Shown here: in pieces, positions 16,306 through 24,193 of the stretch
Layout: every line of letters begins with the position of its first letter
Position numbering within the stretch: position 1 is the first letter of the stretch
Assembly: GCF_015291885.1 (NCBI RefSeq)
Contig: NZ_CP036186.1
Location: 1,054,001-1,118,000, forward strand
DNA from: Stutzerimonas stutzeri
GTDB taxonomy: Bacteria > Pseudomonadota > Gammaproteobacteria > Pseudomonadales > Pseudomonadaceae
Direction of reading: 5' to 3'
DNA: 64,000 nt
Made by a program: the position numbers and the translations under genes
The notes under the pieces: generated by a model
The model's input: only the letters and a program-made list of their open reading frames with translations
Told to the model about the DNA's origin: nothing
The model's database searches: none

Positions 16306-18740
16306 GCGCTTTTTCGTGATTCAATGCCGGTGATCAGTGAGATACGCCTGCCGTTGAGTTTGCCGGCAATGCGCATAAACCACTGGGGCGGCATGGCCAG
16401 TTCCGGCAGGATCAGGTAGCCGGTGTTGTCGGGCCGGGAGATCAATTCGTTGATCAGGCGATTGAGGCGTTGATAGCGTGGACGGCTGTCCGGATCGGTT
16501 TCATCCATGACAGCAGCTACAAAGCTGCTGTCATGCGTTTTCCAACTGGAGATGGCGATGGTTTGTTTGGCTTTAGGTTCGCCGTCTGGAATTGCCAGGG
16601 TGCGATGGTTTTTATCCCAGCGAGGCATTTTGTGCTCGCTGAGGTCGAAACCACGCAGCGCACAGATCACGTCACTCAGGTCCTCCAGTGAGTCCGTACT
16701 GAAGGGTGCCGGAGCCAGCAGGTAAAGCTCGTTCAGGTTGAACGGGCGGGTGGCGAAGTAGAGCCCTGGGGGGATGCCTTTGGCCAGTTTGGGTTTGAAC
16801 CAGCTGGCCAGCTTGGCGATGGCCTGGCCGCTTGGAGCGTCATCTGCTGACCAGCTGGCAGCCCGGAGTTTGCTGCGGGTTGGAATGCCGCGCTGGCTGA
16901 CCATTTCCCTAGGTAACCCGCTGAAGCGCAGCGGGATATGGGCGAGGTCGTGGTTGAACAGTCGAGTGTGCAGCTTCTGCAGGGCCGACAGATGGTCCGG
17001 AAGGATGGATTGCAGTCCGTTGGCTATCCAGAGATTTTCGATCATCCGTAACCAGTGAGAGGCGACATAGCGCCGCCAGTTGCTCTTGGCTTCGCTGCTC
17101 AGACTTGCAGGCAAGGCACAGAGAATATTGTCTGTCAGTGATGAGTCTAAGGCGTGCTGCCAGCGATGCAGTTCGCCTTTAACTTCAGTTGCGTGGCAGT
17201 CGCTGGCTTTGATGGCATGGGCGCATTGATTGTTGACGGTTTCTGTTAGCTTGCGCATTTGGTGCAGGATTGCGCCAAGCTTTTCAAAATCGGCGCATGC
17301 CGTGGTCATCCGCACGATGCGCGGCAGATATTGAGCTTGCTCGAAGAAGGTTTTCGGCGTCAGCAGGTGTTCGATGACGGCGTCGAAGAAGGCATGGCGA
17401 TGGGCTTGCCAAGCCTCTGGTGGCAGGTCGCGCTCATAGGCTTCATAAGCTCGCAGGTTGAGGGCAAAGTCGGCGCGATGCAGAGTCAGGGCATCGGTCT
17501 TGCGCAGATTGTCAGCCTGCTCGCCGCTGTGGTTGGTGGCCTTGAGCAGATCGGTGGCGATGGTGCCAGGGTTGTCCGGCAGCACTGGCAGAGAGCGCCA
17601 TTCGCTGGCGCGCTGGTTGATCTGCTCGCTGATGGCGTTAACCAGTGCCTTGCCGGGGCCACCGGAGAGCACGAACAGCTTGTTTTTGCTGTTCTCAAAG
17701 GCAATGCGGCAGTCTTTCAGGTAGACAGGCTTGAACAGCAGGCTGCCGTTGTTCTGCTCCAGCAGATCTTTGCCACCATCGCGATTGATGATCCAGTCCC
17801 AGAAGTCCTGGCTAGTGCTGAGGTTGCTGGCGTTTTCCATCACCAGCAGGATGTCATCGACGTAACGGCCATAGTACAGGGGCACTACCTGGCGCTCGAT
17901 AAACTGGTCGAGCTGAATCAATGCGGCGTTGGCCACCACAGCTGAGGCGGGCAGGCCGACGGGCAAGCCCTTTTTCAGCGGGGTGTTTTTTGCCCATACC
18001 AGCAGAGCATTGATAAAGAGTTTGTGCAGTTTGTCTTGTGGCTCTGAAAGCTCCACCCTGGCCAGTTGCTGGAACGTCGGGTCGAGCATAAAGCCGGGGT
18101 TGAGCGCGTGGTAGAAGCTGGTGACATCAGCGGTCAGGGCGATGACTTTTTTCTTGTCTTCCAGCGCGTTGCGCATCGACTTGATGGCGCCATTGCGCCA
18201 GTCACGGAAGGGTTTGAGGTAGGGCTTGAAGGAACCCAGCGCCATCTTGTTGAGTTCACCTTCAGCGGTGCGGCGCAGGCGGCTGCCATGGACGTTGTCG
18301 CCCAGCGGCTCGTCGAATTTGTGGCCGACTTCCAGCAGCCACAGGGCGGACAGTACGTGGAAGTCGATGCTGCAGCGGGCCATCAGACGGAATTCGGCAG
18401 TCGGCGGCTTGGCCGGGTCGGCTGTCATGGCGGCCCATTCATCCGCCGGGTCGGCAAAGATCAGCGTGGTGTCCTGCTTTGGACTGGTCTGCTGGTCTTT
18501 TGACTGTTTCTCCTCCCAGGGCTTGATGGCTTTGGGGGTGAGCGTCCAGGTGCCGAGGAATCCGGGGTCTTCAATCCACGCCTCATCCGCCCCATTCAAC
18601 CTTGCCAGCAGGCTTTGCAGGTTGGCGATCAGATCCGCTTCGTATTCGACCATCTCCAATAGGGGTGGGTTGGTCGAATAATAGAGATCGACCTTGGCCT
18701 TGCGCCAGGCGAGGGAGAGCTGGGCCAATGAGGTCATCAC
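16278..18740 (-). CDS. Reverse transcriptase of the UG1/DRT type 1 kind with N-terminal part of a nitrilase domain
   Basis: An 820-aa frame with reverse transcriptase motifs: Asp in ALTADVTSFYH (residue 205), GLPVGLPASAVVANAALIQLD, and the catalytic YVDD at 293-296. The RT part is followed by a long helical region and, from about 745, the start of a nitrilase domain (GYLILPELAMPPQWF with the probable catalytic Glu, then RRISLITGIE). RT fused to nitrilase is the signature of DRT type 1 (UG1), a phage-defence reverse transcriptase. The start is GTG 18740, overlapping the TGA stop of pglX-N (GTGA), so it is translationally coupled. The frame ends SGLP after an apparent -1 event near 16305. Catalytic residues are intact. 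Confidence 0.85.
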   Translation of the reverse strand: MMTSLAQLSLAWRKAKVDLYYSTNPPLLEMVEYEADLIANLQSLLARLNGADEAWIEDPGFLGTWTLTPKAIKPWEEKQSKDQQTSPKQDTTLIFADPADEWAAMTADPAKPPTAEFRLMARCSIDFHVLSALWLLEVGHKFDEPLGDNVHGSRLRRTAEGELNKMALGSFKPYLKPFRDWRNGAIKSMRNALEDKKKVIALTADVTSFYHALNPGFMLDPTFQQLARVELSEPQDKLHKLFINALLVWAKNTPLKKGLPVGLPASAVVANAALIQLDQFIERQVVPLYYGRYVDDILLVMENASNLSTSQDFWDWIINRDGGKDLLEQNNGSLLFKPVYLKDCRIAFENSKNKLFVLSGGPGKALVNAISEQINQRASEWRSLPVLPDNPGTIATDLLKATNHSGEQADNLRKTDALTLHRADFALNLRAYEAYERDLPPEAWQAHRHAFFDAVIEHLLTPKTFFEQAQYLPRIVRMTTACADFEKLGAILHQMRKLTETVNNQCAHAIKASDCHATEVKGELHRWQHALDSSLTDNILCALPASLSSEAKSNWRRYVASHWLRMIENLWIANGLQSILPDHLSALQKLHTRLFNHDLAHIPLRFSGLPREMVSQRGIPTRSKLRAASWSADDAPSGQAIAKLASWFKPKLAKGIPPGLYFATRPFNLNELYLLAPAPFSTDSLEDLSDVICALRGFDLSEHKMPRWDKNHRTLAIPDGEPKAKQTIAISSWKTHDSSFVAAVMDETDPDSRPRYQRLNRLINELISRPDNTGYLILPELAMPPQWFMRIAGKLNGRRISLITGIESRKSACITRSGLP

Positions 18741-20686
18741 TGAATGGCCTCCAGCAGCATCTTGCTCTTCTCCGCCTCCGACTTGCCATCCACCAACCGG
18801 ATATAGGCCCCGGAGTAATTCGGGTAGGCGGCGTTCTCAATGACGAAGGCGGTCGTCGAGACCACTTCGCCGCTGATGCTGTCGAAGGCGCGCGCACCCA
18901 AGTGGGCCATGGTGATGATGGTGGTGTGCTGCAGCAGCCACTCGCGTAGTTGCTCGTAGCTGGAGAGGAACATCCACGACTGCATGTTGATCTGCGCGTT
19001 GAAGCCCTGAGGCTTGAGTAGGGCGAAGGCGCGCTCCATGAAGATGGCAAATAGATCCGACTTGCTGTTGGGATAGGCCTTCTTGGCGAAGTCCTTGAGG
19101 TCGGTATTCATGCCTTTGCTGCCCATATAGGGCGGGTTGGCGATCACGGCGTCGTAGCGTTGGGCGAGTATCCAGGCCTGCTGCACGTAGGGCAGCAGTG
19201 CTTCGGCGGCCGGCTTTTGCATGGAGTCGCCGGCGCTGGTCAATTCGCGCAGTTGTGCCAGCAGCTCGGCGAGGGGGGCTGCGTCCTCTGCGGGTACTTC
19301 GATCAGCGAACCGAAAGTTTTGGCTTGGATGAAGCGCTGCAGCATGCTCCTGAGCAACTGGTAGCGGTTATCGGCCTGAGCGGCGGCAAGGTTGCTCTGT
19401 TCGCTTTCGAAAAGCCCCTGTGACTGACCGCGCTGCCAGTCGCAGGTCAGGTTCAGCGCCTGCCAGAGGCCGGCGAGATCGAGGTGTCGGCTTTCCTGCA
19501 GGGCGAGCACGTTAAGCTTGAGCTCGCGGCTGAATATCCGTCGGTCGTCCTCGCGGGCGAGCATCATCAGGGAAAAGCCCGCGAGCTGGCCGGCGCGGTC
19601 GTCGATGTCGAGGCCGAACAGGTTGTTTTCCAGAATGAGCTGCGGGATGTCGCGGCTGCGGAAGCCACGCTCGGTGTAGATCTCCTTGAGGAGCTTGTAG
19701 GCTTCGACCAGGATGTGGCCGGAGCCGCATGCGGGGTCGAGTACCTTTATGGTTTGCGGGTCGATGCTCTCCGGCGTGCTGGCGGCCAGTTGTGCCTGTA
19801 CCTCAGGCGACTGTGCGCCGGATGGCACGTAGTAGGGCATTTTCTCCCGGCTGTTCAGCGGAGAGTCCGGGTAGGTCTGCAGCCACTGGCGCCCGAGGCT
19901 GTTCTGCACCAGGTACTGGACAATCCAGTTGGGGGTGAACAGCTGGGTGGCGGCGGGGATGTCCTCGCTTTTAACTACTTTGCCGATGACCTGGTCTTTC
20001 TTCTCGCTGATGTAGAACTGGTAGAGCCAGCCGATGATCTCGACGTTGTGCCAATCCTCCTCGGGAATGGCGGCGACCAGCTCGCGGATCAGCGAGTCGG
20101 TCTTGGTCAAGTTGTCCGGCAGCAACAGCTCAAGCGCATCGTCCACCGCCTCGAACAGGAAGGGCATGGCCTGGTGCAGGGCATGGCACTGGGTGAGGAG
20201 CAGTTCGCGGTAAAGCTCCTCATCCTTGTTGCCGTCGAGCTTGAGCTCGGTGATGCGGGCCTTGTCGAGTCCTTCGAGTTCGATGTCCAGGCAGTCTTCG
20301 AGGATCTGCGGCATGCCGGCACTGCCATCGGCGGCGCTGAGCACCCGGCGACCATGATCGAGGTAACCCTTGATCTCCATGTAACGCAGTGCACAGAGAC
20401 GATTGAACCAGCTGTAGGCGGCCTGCTCCATGGTCTGGGCGAAGCCGAGCTGTTCGACCTTCTGCGCCAGCGCGGCACGCGGACGGGCGATGCTGGCAGG
20501 AAATGCGCGCTGGGTGCCGGTGCTATCGGTGATCAGGGCCAGGTCACCCTTGATCTCCAGCGGAGCAATGCCGAGCGACGGCACACCGGATTCGCGGATG
20601 CCGAACAGGGCAGCACGCTTGCTCATGGCGGCTATGAACGCCGTCCTGGCCTTGGGGGCGTAGCGTTTGATGGCGTTGGTGTTCAT
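18737..20686 (-). CDS. pglX: PglX N-terminal half (separate gene), BREX adenine methyltransferase domain
   Basis: A 649-aa protein equivalent to the N-terminal half of type 1 PglX. After the family's N-terminal helical domain (MNTNAIKRYAPKARTAFI...) come the S-adenosylmethionine motif DPACGSG at 317-323 and the catalytic NPPY at 517-520, the order found in N6-adenine methyltransferases, and then QSWMFLSSYEQLREWLL and a natural-looking end at KMLLEAIQ. In normal PglX the chain continues from here into the FYRASAAEF segment now encoded by the separate gene at 15709. PglX methylates the host at the BREX site and is needed for exclusion. It starts 138 bp after the Fic gene. Confidence 0.9.
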   Translation of the reverse strand: MNTNAIKRYAPKARTAFIAAMSKRAALFGIRESGVPSLGIAPLEIKGDLALITDSTGTQRAFPASIARPRAALAQKVEQLGFAQTMEQAAYSWFNRLCALRYMEIKGYLDHGRRVLSAADGSAGMPQILEDCLDIELEGLDKARITELKLDGNKDEELYRELLLTQCHALHQAMPFLFEAVDDALELLLPDNLTKTDSLIRELVAAIPEEDWHNVEIIGWLYQFYISEKKDQVIGKVVKSEDIPAATQLFTPNWIVQYLVQNSLGRQWLQTYPDSPLNSREKMPYYVPSGAQSPEVQAQLAASTPESIDPQTIKVLDPACGSGHILVEAYKLLKEIYTERGFRSRDIPQLILENNLFGLDIDDRAGQLAGFSLMMLAREDDRRIFSRELKLNVLALQESRHLDLAGLWQALNLTCDWQRGQSQGLFESEQSNLAAAQADNRYQLLRSMLQRFIQAKTFGSLIEVPAEDAAPLAELLAQLRELTSAGDSMQKPAAEALLPYVQQAWILAQRYDAVIANPPYMGSKGMNTDLKDFAKKAYPNSKSDLFAIFMERAFALLKPQGFNAQINMQSWMFLSSYEQLREWLLQHTTIITMAHLGARAFDSISGEVVSTTAFVIENAAYPNYSGAYIRLVDGKSEAEKSKMLLEAIQ

Positions 20687-20767
20687 GGGGTGTCCTGAAT
20701 AGGGCAGCTATGCAGTGCGCTGAATGGTGTTTGGGCGGGCCGCTGTTTGAGTGGCCGGCTGGCGGCT

Positions 20768-20802
20768 AATTGCCTGATTCGGTCGCGGCCAATTGCCTGA
20801 TT
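20768..20802. repeat. Direct repeat AATTGCCTGATT upstream of pglX-N
   Basis: The 12-mer AATTGCCTGATT occurs perfectly at 20768-20779 and 20791-20802, 23 bases start to start (about two helical turns), in the 138-bp gap between the Fic gene and pglX-N. It could be a regulator site controlling the pglX/RT part of the operon separately; function unknown. Confidence 0.4.
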
Positions 20803-20824
20803 GGCCTGCGAGTGCTGTGCGGGT

Positions 20825-22303
20825 TTAGCCATGCTTGATGACCTCGCGCCAGGCGGATTCCAGGGCATCGAAGACGGCTTCCGGTACCTGATGCTGGTAT
20901 TGCTTGCGGCGGTTTTGCGAGAGCGTGCCGTTTTGGTCGAGGCAGAACATCACCAGCCGCGCGAGGGTGCTGTTGGGGATGTCGAATTGCTGATCGATAC
21001 GGCGGTAGATGGCGTCGTAACGATTAAGAAACTGGGTTTCTTCCTTGAGGTGGCGTTCAAGCGCTTGCTCGGTGGCGCGCAGCATAAATTCGGCGCAGGC
21101 GGTGCCATCCCAGTAACGGTAAAGCGCTTCGTGGCCGGTGAAGTCGAAGGCGAACTGGCCCTCGTCGATAAAGATCACGTCCCAGAAGCGCCGTGCAGGT
21201 TCGGAGAACGCCTGCAGGGTGGCCAGGTAGTCGGCCTCGTTCTGGCGCAGCGCTACAGATACCGGCAGCAGCAGGCCGTGCTTGAGCGCGCCGCGCTGGC
21301 AGAGCACTTGATGAAATAGGAAGCGTGACAGGCGGCCGTTGCCATCCATAAAGGGGTGAATAAACACAAAACCAAACGAGACAATGCTGGCCAGCAACAG
21401 CGGGTCGAGGTCTTCGGGCGGCTGGTTGGCCAGCTGAATCAGCTGCTCCATCAGCTCACGGCCGAGTTCGGGCGGTGGCGGTAGATAGGTAACGCCGAGT
21501 GCGCCACGCAGGCCGTTGCTGAGGTAGTTCTGCTGATGACGAAATGCGGCAGCCTGGGCGTAGGGGTTACTGATGACGGCGTTTTGCAGCTCGACGAAAT
21601 AGTCTTCATCCAGCTGGCGGGGCTGGTGGGCCTGCTTGAGCAAGTCAATGAAGCGGCCGGCTTTGTCTTCGCTGGGGGTTTCGTTTTCGATGGCGTAGGA
21701 ATCGCGGGTTTCGTGCAGGTAGGCCCACGCCAGGGCGCGGTTGAGGATGTCACGCGGTAGCGATTCACTGAACTCGGTGGCTTGTTGCAGCAGGTTGCGA
21801 TCCAGCAGCGTCTGCAGCGCATCGGTACGGCGCAGGGTGATGCAATACTCAAGGCTGCCAATGCCGTTGAACAACACACGCCAACGGTTGTTCTTCGCCC
21901 CTGCAACTGTGATGTACTGAGCAGGGTCAAACAGCGGCACGTAGGCGGTGCGCAGGTTGCCTGTCTGATGCTGGATGCACTGACCGGTGAAGTGCTCCCA
22001 CAAGTACGCGGCTTTACGCAGGTACTGGCTGGTTGGGCTGGCCTCGATGGCAGTGCGGAGCTCGGGTTCAGTAATCAGCGGCAGGCACTGGGCCAGAATG
22101 GCCAGCTCAACACCTTCGTGCTTGAGGGCGAACAGGATATGACCGAGCAGATCGTCGGCGGCCGGTGCCATGCTGGCGGGCACTGCCAAGGTTTGGCCGA
22201 TGACTTCCTTGCGAGTGACCGCACGGACTTCCGCCAGGCGCGCAGGTGGCAGCGCCTTGACTGTCGACGCCTCAAGCAGGCGGTTATAGCCGACCGGTTG
22301 CAT
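20825..22303 (-). CDS. Fic-domain protein (Fic/DOC N-terminal type), probable AMP-transferase
   Basis: 492 aa with the Fic active-site motif FIHPFMDGNGRLSRFLFHQ, which matches HPFx(D/E)GNGRxxR with catalytic His. An upstream segment, TRDSYAIENE, fits the inhibitory-helix pattern (S/T)xxxE(G/N), so the enzyme is probably self-inhibited until triggered. A winged-helix-like tail lies at the C-terminus. Fic proteins usually move AMP from ATP onto a target hydroxyl and can act as toxins. It sits within the BREX operon between the membrane pair and pglX-N, on the same strand, so it should be coexpressed with BREX. Its target is unknown. Confidence 0.85.
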   Translation of the reverse strand: MQPVGYNRLLEASTVKALPPARLAEVRAVTRKEVIGQTLAVPASMAPAADDLLGHILFALKHEGVELAILAQCLPLITEPELRTAIEASPTSQYLRKAAYLWEHFTGQCIQHQTGNLRTAYVPLFDPAQYITVAGAKNNRWRVLFNGIGSLEYCITLRRTDALQTLLDRNLLQQATEFSESLPRDILNRALAWAYLHETRDSYAIENETPSEDKAGRFIDLLKQAHQPRQLDEDYFVELQNAVISNPYAQAAAFRHQQNYLSNGLRGALGVTYLPPPPELGRELMEQLIQLANQPPEDLDPLLLASIVSFGFVFIHPFMDGNGRLSRFLFHQVLCQRGALKHGLLLPVSVALRQNEADYLATLQAFSEPARRFWDVIFIDEGQFAFDFTGHEALYRYWDGTACAEFMLRATEQALERHLKEETQFLNRYDAIYRRIDQQFDIPNSTLARLVMFCLDQNGTLSQNRRKQYQHQVPEAVFDALESAWREVIKHG

Positions 22304-22489
22304 GGCTCAGTTCCTTCTTGAATACCGTGTTGCGCTAAGGAAAATTTGTGCGAATCCTGTTTTTATTGCGCAGATTGGCATTATTAGCATTTTTTTTTGT
22401 GCGGCGGCCTGTTTCACGAATCCTGATGTGTTTACTGGCATAAGGCAGGCGCTTTGGAGTGCGCCATGCCTTGGCCTTAGAGCGGCGGG

Positions 22490-23476
22490 TTATGGGGTCA
22501 ACAGAATGATGGGATGTTGATCCTGAGCGTTGACTGCGTTCAGGTAAGCCTGGCCACTGATTTCTCTGCTTCCGAGATGTTCGAGCAGCAACGGTTGCGT
22601 CATCGCGGCATCGGTCATCTCGCGTAGGCCCAACATTACCTGCGCTGCTTTGGCTTGGTTGGACTTGAACAGGTGCAGGTCATCTTGCTGCGCATCGTGT
22701 TCTGCCTCAGTCATTCTTGCCGCAAGTTGTGTGGCGCTGAGCGGGTCAAACAGGTCGCTGTAGTTATCGGCAATAACCGTGGAGGCATGCTGAGCGGCGC
22801 TCATCTCGTTGGCTTGCAGCAGGCACTGAATGCGAGCGGCATTACACATTGCCAGCGCGCTGGTCATTTTATTGAACCAGTCGTAGTGGAAGCTGTTCTG
22901 GGTCAGGTGATGGCCGATCTCGCTTCTTAGGAAGCCGCTTTCCATGGCGAGCTGGCCTTCGATGGTCAGCCATTCTTGCGCCGGGCTGCGCAAAAACGAG
23001 GCCTGTTCGGCCCGCTCAAACAGCACGTATATATTGGCGAACTTATGCCGCAGGTGTTTTTCTGCCAGCTCTTGGAAGTGCTTGTCCATCTGAGTGGATA
23101 GCTGAGCGATGGCGCTTTCGAGCCCTTTGAGCTTTTGGTTGATCAGCATAAAGCCCAACACGCTTACCCCAAGCCCGGTGGCGGCAAGGCCGATGTTGGC
23201 GTACTGCAGCATCTGCAGCCCTTCCACCATGGTTTTGAGTTGATGCAGCTGGACGTTGGCGTAACCAGAGGACGCCAGGTCCAGGGCGCTCAATGGGGAA
23301 AACGGCAAGAGGCTGGCGTTGCTGAGAAGCTTCTGGGCCAAGCCGGTTTCCTGAACGTGGCTGAGAATCTGACCGGACATACTGTCCTTAAGCAGCGTAC
23401 CGATGCGCACGATGCTGCCATCGGCAATACCGCTGGCAAACTTTGTGGGCACCTCAAATAGGATCTGCTCAACCAT
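22490..23476 (-). CDS. Hypothetical protein with one central membrane/hydrophobic helix and coiled coil (328 aa)
   Basis: The pattern ANIGLAATGLGVSVLGFMLI (about residues 93-112), followed at once by the amphipathic coil NQKLKGLESAIAQLSTQMDK, resembles helical membrane-active proteins in which a hydrophobic hairpin precedes a coiled coil. The rest is helical with no recognised domain. Its start overlaps the end of the preceding gene by 8 bp, so the two form a coupled pair. A 186-bp gap without a gene separates it from the Fic gene. It is not one of the core BREX families; the function is unknown to me. Confidence 0.7.
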   Translation of the reverse strand: MVEQILFEVPTKFASGIADGSIVRIGTLLKDSMSGQILSHVQETGLAQKLLSNASLLPFSPLSALDLASSGYANVQLHQLKTMVEGLQMLQYANIGLAATGLGVSVLGFMLINQKLKGLESAIAQLSTQMDKHFQELAEKHLRHKFANIYVLFERAEQASFLRSPAQEWLTIEGQLAMESGFLRSEIGHHLTQNSFHYDWFNKMTSALAMCNAARIQCLLQANEMSAAQHASTVIADNYSDLFDPLSATQLAARMTEAEHDAQQDDLHLFKSNQAKAAQVMLGLREMTDAAMTQPLLLEHLGSREISGQAYLNAVNAQDQHPIILLTP

Positions 23477-24179
23477 GGCGCAGTTCCTTGATCAGCGTGT
23501 CCGCAGTGTTTTCGAGCATTTTGGTCATGCCCATCGCCAGTGATCGTTCTTTTTTACTGAAGTGGATTTTCTTGATGATCTGTTTGTCGACCCTGGCCTT
23601 CAGGCGGCTACGGGCATTGCGCTTGATGCTTTTGAAGCGCAGCAGGGCTATCAGGAATAGGAACCCCAGGACTACCAGGCCGGCGATTAAGTTACGTGTC
23701 ACGAGTACCGTCGTGGTGACGCCCAGAAACCCAAGCAGACCACCTACCGATACAGTGGTTGTAGAAAAGGCGACAACCGCTGGAATGGTCGCGGCAGTAA
23801 GACCGGTTGAAATGGCTGCAGTGCCTACATCCAGCAGTGTGCCCTTGCTGCTATGTCCGTCCAGAGAGGGGGTGAAATCCTCTTCGGGGATGGCTCGCGC
23901 TACGACTGATTGCAGGTCTTGCTCTGCCGCCATTCTCAATTCCGTGGCTTTGGTTTGGCACCACTCGGTAAAGAGCGGTTGTATGGTGTTGCGCAGATAC
24001 CGGCCGGAAAAGAGTGCATCCCAAAAACTGATTTGGTCGATTTTGGCGTGCAGTTCGCTCTGCAGCTGCCGCGACTCGACTTCGAGGCGCTGCTGTGTTG
24101 TCTGCGACCAGCGGTCCTTCCAACTCAGAATCAGTCGGCGGGCTTCTATCTTTTCCAGTCTGTCCACGCGTAGCTCCAA
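23469..24179 (-). CDS. Membrane protein (236 aa), partner of the next gene
   Basis: An N-terminal charged helical region (1-110) is followed by hydrophobic segments at about 120-190 (GTAAISTGLTAATIPAVVAF; VGGLLGFLGVTTTVLV; LIAGLVVLGFLFLIALL) and a basic C-terminal helix. The arrangement recalls the membrane-inserting paddle and tail of dynamin-like proteins but there is no GTPase domain. It starts 15 bp after brxC and overlaps the following gene by 8 bp, so it is firmly embedded in the BREX operon. No family recognised. Confidence 0.7.
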   Translation of the reverse strand: MELRVDRLEKIEARRLILSWKDRWSQTTQQRLEVESRQLQSELHAKIDQISFWDALFSGRYLRNTIQPLFTEWCQTKATELRMAAEQDLQSVVARAIPEEDFTPSLDGHSSKGTLLDVGTAAISTGLTAATIPAVVAFSTTTVSVGGLLGFLGVTTTVLVTRNLIAGLVVLGFLFLIALLRFKSIKRNARSRLKARVDKQIIKKIHFSKKERSLAMGMTKMLENTADTLIKELRHG

Positions 24180-24193
24180 TCCTTGGTGTCTGG

